Positions 22,535 through 32,212 of a stretch of 64,000 nt of DNA are shown here, one piece after another. The stretch's first letter is position 1. The number at the start of each line of letters is the position of its first letter. The translations under genes and the position numbers were made by a program. The DNA is taken from assembly GCF_004798865.1 (NCBI RefSeq), contig NW_025335641.1, forward strand, positions 14,053,015 to 14,117,014. The letters are read 5' to 3'. Source of the stretch: Varanus komodoensis. Lineage: Eukaryota; Chordata; Lepidosauria; Squamata; Varanidae. The notes under the pieces were generated by a model. It was not told the DNA's origin, ran no database searches, and saw nothing but the letters and a program-made list of their open reading frames with translations.

Positions 22535-23180
22535 ATCCAAGCTCTGGTAACCCTTTGTTTGGATTACAGCAATGTACTATATGTGAGGCTACCTTTAAAA
22601 ATGGTCCAAAAATGGCAACTGATCCAAAATACTGTGGCAAGACTGTGAATGGGGTCTGGCTTATGAGAACATATCATGCAAGTCCTCTTCCAGCTGCACT
22701 GGCTGCCAGTTGAAGTCCAATTCAAAGCCCTAAACAGCTCGAGGCCAGGTAATGCTTCATCCCATATGTTCCTAGCAGGACTCTGAGGTCATCTTCAGGG
22801 GTTCTTCTCTGGAGCCCTTTCCAAAGGGAGAAAGGCAGGTGGCTACCAAGAGAAGGGTCTTTACAGCTGTGGCACCCCATTTGTGGAATGTGCTTCCCAA
22901 AGAGGTGTACCTGGCACCTTCTTTTTAGCACCAGGTGAAGACCTTTCTATTCTCCCAGCTTTTCAACAGTTTTTTTAAAACGCCATTATTTAGCATTGCA
23001 TTTTATTCTGCAGCACTGTTTTGCTTCTGTACTGATGCATAATGCAATTCCTATTGTGTTTTTGTTGTTTTAACTGATCTTATTGTGTAAGTGTATTTGT
23101 GTTTCAAAATTTTTTTAACTTTCAGCTATCCTCAGCTATTGGGTGGTATAAAAATGAAATAAATTGATAAATAAGAATAA
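22535..23180 (+). mobile_element. Old L2-clade LINE, ORF2 C-terminus and 3' UTR
   Basis: TTTGGATTACAGCAATGTAC corresponds to the L2 LDFCNALYVGLP block. GCACTGGCTGCCAGTTGAAG (HWLPVEV) follows, then CTGTGGCACCCCATTTGTGG (VAPxLWN) and CACCAGGTGAAGACCTTTCT (RxVKTFL). The tail is CAGCTATTGGGTGGTATAAA with AATAAAT repeats. Many indels are present; it is much older than the 15532 and 44976 copies. Confidence 0.78.
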
Positions 23181-24156
23181 ATAAATATTTATTATACTGC
23201 TGATAAAGATACAGTACAACTCACTGCAGCCTAGAAGCCTAGGTGTTGAGGGACAGCTTCAAAGTCCAGATCTTTCTTCTGATGGTTACCTTTATTCTAA
23301 ACTTGGACAGGACAGCCTATCAAATAGAAGATGACTTCAAAAGTCCTCTGGCAGACCATTAAACAAAGAAAACATGGTTACTCTCACTACTAGTGAAGTA
23401 CTAGCAATGTATGGAATATACAATATGGGGATTTCACAGGAGGCTCCAAGTGAAACATCCTTTTAGAACACTCAGTCTTCTAACCGAGACCAGCATAAGC
23501 AAGCTTTTACATGTGTTTCTTAGGGCTTCAGGACCCTGGCTACAGCCATCCTGAATCTCAGATGTTTACCAGCCAGGGAATATCAATGTCCAAATTCCTT
23601 TAAAGAATGCACATACCAAATACATTTTTAAAAGTTTACCAACTGGGTATAAAACTGATTTATTCAAGAGGGAAATGCATATATTTTCCAGAACTATCAG
23701 ACTACCCACAAAGGGGGCAGATTGTTAAAAACATAAAAATGCACCGAAAAATGTAGACACATCCATGCAACCAGAAAACAAAAATGCAACCCTGTGCATA
23801 ACTGGAACAGAATTAACATAGCACTGGAAAAATCAGAACTTATTTTAAACTGAGCTTGACTGATTTGCCTGTCTTGAAAGACAGTTACTGGGAATGAAGA
23901 TCAGACACTGGGAATAGAAAATAACTTCTTGCCAACTATAGAAAGCCTGACATACCTTAATTCCATGAGAAGACATCATCATGATACACTTGGTAATTTT
24001 CTAGATGTCAGAATTATGGGCAAAGGAGAATTGCTCCACCACAGAGCAGTCACAATGAGGCAAAGGGGCTTTGGGAGAATGACTGACTTCTGTAGCCTCC
24101 AAGCAGGTGTATCCATCCAGCCAGGGATTGTGTCATGTGCACAAACCCACACCAAG
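23181..24156. other. Unassigned DNA; ATGCA-rich patch 23720-23800
   Basis: No gene was recognised. A degenerate AAAAATGCA-rich patch lies near 23720-23800, similar to that at 46740-46990. Confidence 0.45.
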
Positions 24157-24432
24157 TTTTTTTTTTTTATTGAAACATTTTTATGCCGCCCCATTCGCCG
24201 AAGCCTCGGGGCGGCTTACAACAATAAATAAAACCACATAAATTAAAACATACATATAAAATAGTAATAATAATTTAAAACACACAATATAAAATAAGCC
24301 GCCCTGGCCAGATAAAATGCAGTAGTATTAACATTTAAAATGTTGCTTAAATAAAAAGGTCTTTGTCTGGCGCCGAAAAGCAAATAACGACGGCGCCAGG
24401 CGGACCTCTCTGGGGAGCGCATTCCATAACTT
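24157..24432 (-). mobile_element. L2-clade LINE 3' end
   Basis: The plus strand reads TATGCCGCCCCATTCGCCGA, AGCCTCGGGGCGGCTTACAA, then the 3' UTR. The coding end follows (AAAAAGGTCTTTGTCTGGCG, CAGGCGGACCTCTCTGGGGA), and homology stops after CATTCCATAACTTG. It is nearly identical to the copy at 44976-46443, so a young subfamily. It is 5'-truncated to under 300 bases and has a long A-run (T-run at 24157-24168) as its tail. Confidence 0.92.
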
Positions 24433-26157
24433 GATCTAAAGGAGTCTGCACAAGGTCACAGAAAGTTTCATGGTACACCCCAGCCTAGCCCAGTATACAA
24501 CGCATCCAGAATTCATGGGAATGAAGAACCTGCTTCATCTCAAGGCTGTATTCAATAATTTAGGGCACAATCCTAAATCAGGATTGCATGCATGCAGGAC
24601 AGGAGGAGTGTGGAAGCAAAGGTCACTCCATACTACTCCCATACTAAAAAACAGCTCAATGGGCAATCTCAACTGTCCAACTGCAGCATTGTTGGTGGCA
24701 CTAGTCTTTTCCCTTCCTTGCCATCCTTCCCCACCCTTAGAACCCCTTTCATGACCTTGGAAAAACAATGGGCATGTTTGCTTCCAGGTGGGGCAATCTC
24801 AGTGCACAGTCCTAGTTCCAGCACTGGAGCTGTTTTTCAGCACTGGAGCTGTGACTCCGAAAAATCCTTTGTCCTTTAGCCACTTTCTAGGGGTCCATCA
24901 GACAGCACTGCCTAGCCTTGATGCACCTATTCACACTGATGCAAGGCATGTGTCTTCTTTGCTCAAAGATTTACAGTTTACGATGAACATAATTGTCATA
25001 CAGAAACAGTCCCAGAGGCCTGTCTTCAGTTGGACAAGCTTAGATGTAAGAAGGAATATCCGGATTCGCAGGTGAGCATTAAATATTGGAAGCTTCCTTA
25101 CCCTGAACCAAACGATTGGTTAATACAGCTAACATTGCCCCTTTGAAGCTTTTCCCTCTTTCTCTGAAATCTCGGACTTTCTCTGGTGTTACCAAATGTC
25201 TTGTCCTTCAAGATAATGGGCACTGAATTCAAAGCATCTGCCCTTCCAGTCCGTGGTTGCTTCGCCCTCTCTATATTCTTGAGATATGGCTGGAACAGAA
25301 CAGCTTGACTCTCCTGTAGAAGAAAATTTGGAATATTATGTGTGTGCTCACATGCACACACACTATCACCACTTACTGAATTTTGTTTTGGACTCTTCCA
25401 AACTCCTAAAGGTGCACACACACATGGAGACACAGATGTTGGCGCTGCCCAATTAAGCAGAGATGTTGCAGTATTTGGACAGTAAACAACTATAAGAAAA
25501 CCATGGGAATATACAAAGCAAAAAAGTATTAAGTCCCAAGGATAAGAACATAAGAGGATGAGAGCGAAAATCACTAATTGCTCCAAATGAACCATGTTGA
25601 AAGACAAGTCAGTAATGAGGCCTGAGTCTTATTTTCTTTTAAAAATGAAAACACAGGGGATGTGGGCTATTTATGCTGTGGATAAATGTGCAGGGGGCAG
25701 CTTGTGTTATTTTTTTGGAAGGTCACTAACTGAATATTCCCCTTTCTCTTCCTCTTCCCTCCACATGAACCCCTCTCTGAGGCTATTTATGTGGCCTTCC
25801 CCCCACAATTTCTTGGGTATAGAAGTGAATTATATCTTCATCAAGGTGGTTCCCTCTACCAGCGTTTCTGGCTTCTTGCACAAGCTCTCCTTCTAAACTT
25901 ACTTTGTCTCAGCTACCTTTAGGCAAATGCAGGGAGTGCTAGTGCATGACTGCCTCTTGCTGTGAGCACAGCCAGCTGTGGATCAGAACACTAATCCCAT
26001 TCCACCCCCAGCCATTTTGCCACCCAAAGCATGCCCAGATGGTGCACCACCATCACCATCTGGTGGTGGAAGTGACTTCCTCCACAAGTGTTTCCACAAA
26101 CTATGTTTCCTACTATAGCTGCAGGCATGCAATACACCAGAATGTGTTGCAGGTAGA
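24433..26157. other. Unassigned non-coding DNA
   Basis: Two copies of CAGCACTGGAGCTGT stand 19 bases apart (24819-24852). The 169-codon minus-strand frame at 25098-25607 has no domain and crosses a CA-rich inverted pair near 25339-25370. I read it as chance. No exon is supported. Confidence 0.45.
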
Positions 26158-26308
26158 GTTGTGTGAACCTAGCTGTGCTAAAATGCTAGGTTTTGGTAAC
26201 CACAAATGACCCACAAAGAGAAATGATGGTCTGTCATTGCAGTGCGAACTGTGGACCATTTGTGGTTAACAAAACCTTGTGCCTTTGCATGACTAAGTTC
26301 ACGCAATG
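26158..26308. mobile_element. Long imperfect palindrome, MITE-like
   Basis: The arm GGTTTTGGTAACCACAAATG (26189-26208) is repeated inverted at 26257-26276 with one mismatch. Outward of these the arms continue to pair at roughly two thirds of positions (GTGTGAACCTAG against the complement of CTAAGTTCACGC). It is therefore a hairpin-type element of about 150 bases with a loop of about 48. This is typical of short non-autonomous DNA transposons. No family name or target-site duplication was established. Confidence 0.6.
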
Positions 26309-29300
26309 CAACAACCCACAGTTCAATGACCAACCCTGCTTCAGTGACCACTTAAACCATACTCTTTCTCATTCTGCTTGGTGAAGCAGGAAAAGGTCAA
26401 AGCTGGTAAGCAGCAAGTCCAGTTAGATTCTGTCTTAGTGCTCTCATCAGTCTTAAAGCCACAATCTCTGCTTTTTTGCCAGTTCCATGGTTAGCAAAGA
26501 AGTATATGCAATGCAAGACCGTCACTGCATGCAAGACTGCAGTGCTAACTGCTCAGTGCTGGTAGGTTCCTCTGGCAAAGCAAGCTGCAGATTCCTGTAC
26601 CCTTGGAATGTTCTGTCCCCTCCAGACGTTTTCCTCTCTCCTCAAGGCTGATCCAGCATTATGACAACCACCGCTCCAAGCTTTAATTAGAAAACAGTTG
26701 TTTTGCCCAAGGGAGAAAACATCTTAGATATGTGAAGACATGCACACTCACCCCCACCCACAACAATATGCTCATACATCCAGTAGAAATAATTTCCCTT
26801 TGGTGCTAATGTTTAATTGTAATGCAAATTGCATGTTCAATTATGTTTATGTTAACAGCAGTTTTTTCAAAGGGATGTCATAAAATGTTATGAGGTTTTG
26901 CTCCTATCATTTGACCTGAGGGGTTTATTAAAAGCATACCAAGTGAATGTAGGACAATCAGCATTTCACAGGAGAAAAGAAATAATACCTTATTTATTTA
27001 TTCACTCTAAAATGTGTAATCTGTTTCCACCACTCCCCCCCCACTCTTTTCTCTTAAGAAAATCTAGGCAGCTAACAAGGAGGAAGAACCATTCAAAATT
27101 AAGTGCTTTTTAAACATTCTTGATTTCAATAGATGAATCAAGCACCTGCTGAAGCTCCTCCCATTTAAATTATTCCGACTACATAAAGTGTTTAGGACGG
27201 GTCATCCTTCAAGGTAGGCAGTCATGGGATTCACTGTAAATTTTGTCAGTATGCTGTTTACCATTATGATGATCACAACTTCAGAATGCATGTGGATGCT
27301 TGAAAGCATTATTAAAGGTTATACATTATTACAATTACATATATTAGAATGCACTCTACAAATTATTTACAAGTTGTAAATAATGGTAAACAAAAGTATC
27401 ATTGGCAAACGGCATTGAAAGCAGATCTACATCTTCATCTCATTAAATGTTGGTGATCAGAATAAAGGCCTTTTTTTTTGCAATGGCTGGGCAGAGAATG
27501 AGAGTGGTGCTTGCCGCTGCTTCTGATGTTAAAGAAATAAACTAAAAATAAACTATATAAAAATAAACTAAACACCTAAAAGGGAAGTAGTATTCAGCCA
27601 GCAACCTTTCTGCAGCTGTGTTGATGGCACCAGGTGAAGGGAAAGGTGCTCGTCCTAGTGAAAGGGACCCTTGTGGGTTGGAGGGGACACATTATTTGGA
27701 ATGGACTAAATATGAGGCTTTCACAATCCCTGGCTTATTCCACAGGTGCAAAGAAAGGCAAAGGGGGCAAACTACCCTCCAAACTTGCCATGCTGAGAGT
27801 CTCCAGCTTATTGGTTCATATTGCCTAATATTACTGGAGAAACAAGATCTAATCCATCCAGTCTTACATCATTGAGGATTAGAGCAGTGTTCTTGTGTCA
27901 AAAAGGATGCCTATTCCCAGAATAACCTGTGGGTTAGCTGGAGTGCTGTGGGGCTTCCTTGAATGAGGATTGGCAGTTCTGGGGAAGAGGTCTAGGCCCT
28001 GTAATGAAGGGTCTCCAACCCACTGTTGCTGAGCCAAGCACACCCCATAACCAAGCTCAGCCAGCCAAGACACTGGATTTAGTCCCAAATGCCAGCTCAT
28101 GTTAAAAAGAGTTTATTATGACAGTAGGAGAAGGTGAAAGGGACTGGGTTACAGAAGAGAAAGAGGAATGGGCAAGAAGATAGCAGCAATAATATAAAGC
28201 ATCAAGAATGTCTGCCATTCCAGTCCCAAGTACCTGAATGGCTTCTTGAACCACCAGAATGAATAGTAAAGATAACTGTACAAAGACTTTTCAAACTCGG
28301 GGCAGAGGGTTAGCTTCAGTCCCTTGGCAATGAAGTGAGGATCTGAATGGGACCACCCAGCACATTGCCAGCAAGTCTCACCATTATTGCCCAGGGGAAC
28401 AGCTCCAACCAGATATCCTTGGACCCATCTCCTGCAATAAACCTGGGGATGCAAATCACTCTCTTCCCTGAAAGCTGGAGTATCTCCTAAGTCAACGAAT
28501 GTTTGATCAACTCTTCCCTACCTCTGAAAGCACTTGCTACAGGCCCCAACATCCACTGATGTGCAGAACTATCCAAAACATTTATTATGTCACTACTCCT
28601 TGTTCTTAAATTTGCTACATAGTCCATTGGCAGCAATGTGTGTGCACTCAGTTAGACATGGGACTGTTTCGGGGACCCATGTTACATCTCTGTGGTAGTC
28701 TCAAATTTCTGCTTCTCAAAACAAGCACCGCTCAAGTCCATGTCAGGATCCCCGGCTACAACAGTACCTGTAGCAAAATTTCTCAAGCAAAATCTCCATG
28801 TCTTTGTAGCTGGCCAGACATAACATATACTAAAACCACATATGATTGCCAAATCAAGGCACACCAATAACCACTTGGGGTTGGTGCCACTTTCTTAGAA
28901 TTTGTGCCTGTATGTTCCAAATGTAAGCCCAGGGATATTTTGTGATCCAAAGGCCTTGCAAATTCTATCACTTCTTTCAATGTGCATCTCATAGAAGAGA
29001 TTATTTTAGTGGGCATGCCTTGCATAGTGTTGCTTTCTATAATTCTTTGACTCTACTAGAAAGTAAGAAGGATGGCATGTTCCTCATTCCAACAGTGTCC
29101 CAAATTTGAACACTGTCAGACATGCATCTTCTCTGGAGCAAATCTATTTTACCTGCTTTAAGAAGGTTAAATTACTTTTACTTTCACTCCCTGAACTCTT
29201 TCTTCCTGTTAAGGGGTGGGAAGAGGAAAAGTACATTCCTCCAAGGGAGATGACTTTTTAAAGTCTTAACTTATGAGTTCACCTCCCAGCAAAGTGGATA

Positions 29301-29949
29301 TAATTTGGAATCGGAGTTGTGCATTTGGACTTTCAGAATTACATCAGGCTTGGATTTTCACACCACCAAGGGACATGCTGTAGAGTTTGAATGGGATTCT
29401 TTATCTAGTAGTGGCACCTGAGAGTGTTAAATTACAATATAATTTCCAAGTTCCATGGCAAGCCATGGGAAAAATCTTCTCTTACTGTCCATAGGATGGA
29501 TCAACTTTAGCACTGTCAGTGACATCTTGCAATAATAAAGGTTCTAGTAACAGAAAGAAAACTGTTTGCTAACAGTTTGCTCTTCATGCTTTTTCTGGAG
29601 CATACTTTATAATGTCAAAGTCGAAGACTGGATGTATTTGTGACTATATGTGCATGTGAAAAAGTGTGCATGTATACCATGCATTTAGGGCACAATCATA
29701 TTCATGTTTAGACAGAAAACATGCCAGGCTTTCTCCCTCTCAGAATTTGCATAGATTGTGCTCTCAATTCCTTAGAAAAACAGCCCACACTATTTCTGCC
29801 TTTAGTCTGAAGAAGAGGCTTCAAAGGACAAGCAGGATGTGTATGAAGACAGTTTTCATGGAGGAGCTCAAGGACGGTGCTGAAGTCTCAGCCTGTTTGT
29901 TTTATCTTGGGACCACAGAAATTATTATCCAGGGTTATCCCCAATCCCC
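26309..29949. other. Unassigned DNA with candidate conserved AT-rich tracts
   Basis: No gene was recognised. 26790-26890 contains ATGCAAAT (26822-26829) next to its near-inverse TTGCAT, and 27280-27420 is AT-rich with TTATTTAC words; both resemble enhancer-type conserved DNA. A partial match to the repeat at 30813 lies at 29687-29728. All open frames here are short and unremarkable. Confidence 0.4.
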
Positions 29950-30052
29950 CCTCAATGTGTTGGAATCTAACTATAACTCTCGTCATAATGAGCAAGGTCA
30001 GTGATGGGAGATGTTGTCCAATACATCTGAGGTGCATCAGTTTGGAGATGAC
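29950..30052. mobile_element. Palindromic MITE-like repeat
   Basis: GTTGGAATCTAACTATAACT and GATGGGAGATGTTGTCCAAT are degraded inverted arms of the repeat with TTGGACTACAACTCCCATCA ends. They are followed by ACATCTGAGGTGCATCAGTT, the usual flank of that family. It is related to 8290-8390 and 55716-55772. Confidence 0.5.
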
Positions 30053-30300
30053 TGCTGTGCAGCAGCACCAGCCTAGCAGTTCATCCTTTCTTAAAATCAC
30101 CACCACGACCACGTCGACAGAGGGGGACACACCACAATGCATCTTCAGAGAGATCATCGACATGCATGTGCTACCAGATCAACGCTCCTGTGGTTGAGAT
30201 CAATCCGCCCCGACAGCCGCGTGCCATTCCATCTGACATTACGCGGCAAAGTTTGGCTGAAAGTCCCTCACTTTGGTTAGACTTTGCTGTGTTTCAAGGT
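30053..30300. other. CpG-enriched patch of unknown nature
   Basis: Roughly a dozen CpG dinucleotides fall within about 200 bases (for example ACGACCACGTCGAC and CAGCCGCGTGCC), while flanking DNA has very few. One plus-strand frame stays open from about 30052 for some 95 codons but has no ATG start and no recognised motif. It could be a short unmethylated element, a conserved element, or the remnant of a GC-rich repeat. Confidence 0.35.
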
Positions 30301-30812
30301 TGTCCGAGGTGCAGTTCATTTACATTTCAGGCACTGCTGTAACACTCTTTTGGCAGGGTTATAAAGTGTTACTGCGTCACAAAGTCAGAACAGTACCCAT
30401 GGCTGCACTATTCAAATTTATTTGATTAGAAACCTGCAGGCCATTCCTTTCTGTTCATCATAACTGATGGCCAGTGCAGTAGGGAGGCCTCAGAGGCTGA
30501 GAGCACATCAGCTGACAGAATGCAATCAGGGAGATAAAATGCACATTGCTAGTAAGCCTTTTACTGGGACAAGGATCTGTCTGGCCCTGTCTGTCTCCTA
30601 CTACTAAATCTTGATTTAAACTTCTTCTGAAAGCTTTTGGAGTCAACATTACCCTTTTCATTTCCATTTCTAAAGGTGGCTTTCATTTCAAAAGGAGCTA
30701 CCGAAGGTTGAAATGAAAGGTTAACTGAATACTCTGAAAAATTGATACGAGTCTAAATGCAAATGCAACTAAGGCGATGGCTCTCCGAACATATGTAAGT
30801 TTCACTCTGCTA

Positions 30813-30895
30813 AGGTGCAATACTATGCATGTTTAGACAGAAGAAAGTACCACAATTCCCAGCATTCCCCAGCATTGTGGGAGCTCCTAAGCAAC
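30813..30895 (+). repeat. Interspersed repeat (copy A)
   Basis: GGTGCAATACTATGCATGTT, TAGACAGAAGAAAGTACCAC and AATTCCCAGCATTCCCCAGC align with the reverse complement of 62956-63046 over about 60 bases. A shorter match is at 29687-29728. Size and termini suggest a short DNA-transposon-like or SINE-like family that I cannot name. Confidence 0.55.
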
Positions 30896-31734
30896 CTTTG
30901 ACCAATACATTCAAAAAGAGAAGAATACTGGATATACCCAGCAGTACAATCCATGATTTTTCAAATTATCTTGAGAAACTTAGTGGGAATTCTTAGGGAA
31001 ATCAACAGCTATATAGATATGTTTGATCTGTCTAGAGCCCATGTCATGTAGAATGAGGATCTAATGTGGCTGAGAAGCCATTTTCTTCCAGCCCAGTCCT
31101 TGTTTTTCTGTAATGGATAAATGAAGAATAAGATAGACTTCACAGTAAACTCTCTGCCAACTGATGCTGGAATGACTACCTAGAAGGTCCACTATTTATC
31201 CTGATGCAAGCCTGGCATCAAGGCTAGGCATGGTAGGACACCTGCCACCCTCAGCCTAACAGGGTCCCACTGACAAGAACCTCCTTTAGTTACTGCTCCT
31301 CTGTACTATTGCATTTTCACCTGTTCTCATTTGAATCCAGTCAATGCTGGTCTTCTGGTGCTGCTTGGCTATCAACCAAGCAAGTGGTGGACATGATGAG
31401 AAACAGGATGAGGATCCATGGCAGCTGATGGAAAGGTAGATTTCCTGAACCTGGGTTTCATGTCTTGCCCATGAGTACTCAAAAACCTGGAGCCAGCATT
31501 GTCCTGGTGTCTCATCACTTTAGGTGTTAGTAATGCATGCTTTTTTGGGAAGCTTCCTCCAGAATCAAATCTTGGAGGATAGTTATTTTACTAGCTACTG
31601 TCATATCAATGATCAACACCACACACAGGAGGTTGGAGGATCTACCAGCTTATATACAATGGACTAAGCACTGGAACAAAACACAGATCACACGTTCGTG
31701 CGACTCCTTCATTCACTGATAAGTCAACATTACT
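30896..31734. other. Unassigned non-coding DNA
   Basis: No gene or repeat was recognised. Confidence 0.5.
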
Positions 31735-32165
31735 GGCAGTACAGAAACCAAGGATCCCTGTCCAAATGGGGCCATGGGCTAAAGCTGGTAGAAGGCACCC
31801 TGGGCCACTGAAGCCCCTGAGCTCTAAGTGACAAAAATGGTCCAAAGAGCACACACAAGTTATGAACCTGCTCCCTTGGAGGTGCATCCCCATCCAGAAC
31901 AAGCTGAGCACCCTGAATCTGGCCAGAAGAACCACCTACTAACAGCATCTTAGTCTTGTCCAGAATGAGCTTCAGTTGATTAGCCCTCATCCAGTCCATT
32001 GTCACAGCCAGACATTGGTTTAGCACATCCACAGCCAAACCTGATGACAATGAAAAAGAGAAATAAAGATGCATGTCATTGGCACATCGAAGGCAGCACA
32101 CCCCAAAATTCTGGATGACCCCACTCAGCTGTTTCATGCAGATGTTAAATAGCATGAGGGACAGA
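31735..32165 (-). mobile_element. Old L2-clade LINE fragment, reverse transcriptase region
   Basis: The minus strand encodes diverged L2 RT pieces: LSLMLFNICMKQLSGVI, then an RCANDMHLYFSF segment where YADDTQLYLSF is expected, then LNQCLAVTMDWMRANQLKLI, LDKTKMLLVGG and LVLDG. The catalytic YADD has become CAND. Both ends are truncated and no 3' tail is present. It is clearly older than the copy at 44976-46443. Confidence 0.82.
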
Positions 32166-32171
32166 AAGTGG

Positions 32172-32212
32172 TGAAGCATCAGGTGTAGCATCAGGTGAAG
32201 CATCTGGAATCA
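32172..32212. repeat. Three near-identical 15-base tandem units
   Basis: GAAGCATCAGGTGTA, GCATCAGGTGAAGCATC: a short duplication of an AAGCATCAGGTG unit at the edge of the L2 fragment. Confidence 0.6.

Noticed and set aside
25098-25607. 169-codon minus-strand open frame as a gene
   Set aside because: Its hydrophobic start looks like a membrane segment, but the rest crosses CA-rich DNA and matches no family. Chance is more likely.
27880-28115. Possible LTR end (AATAAA-like signal on the minus strand followed by a GC-richer stretch)
   Set aside because: No paired copy, primer-binding site or target-site duplication was seen, so a solo LTR cannot be supported.
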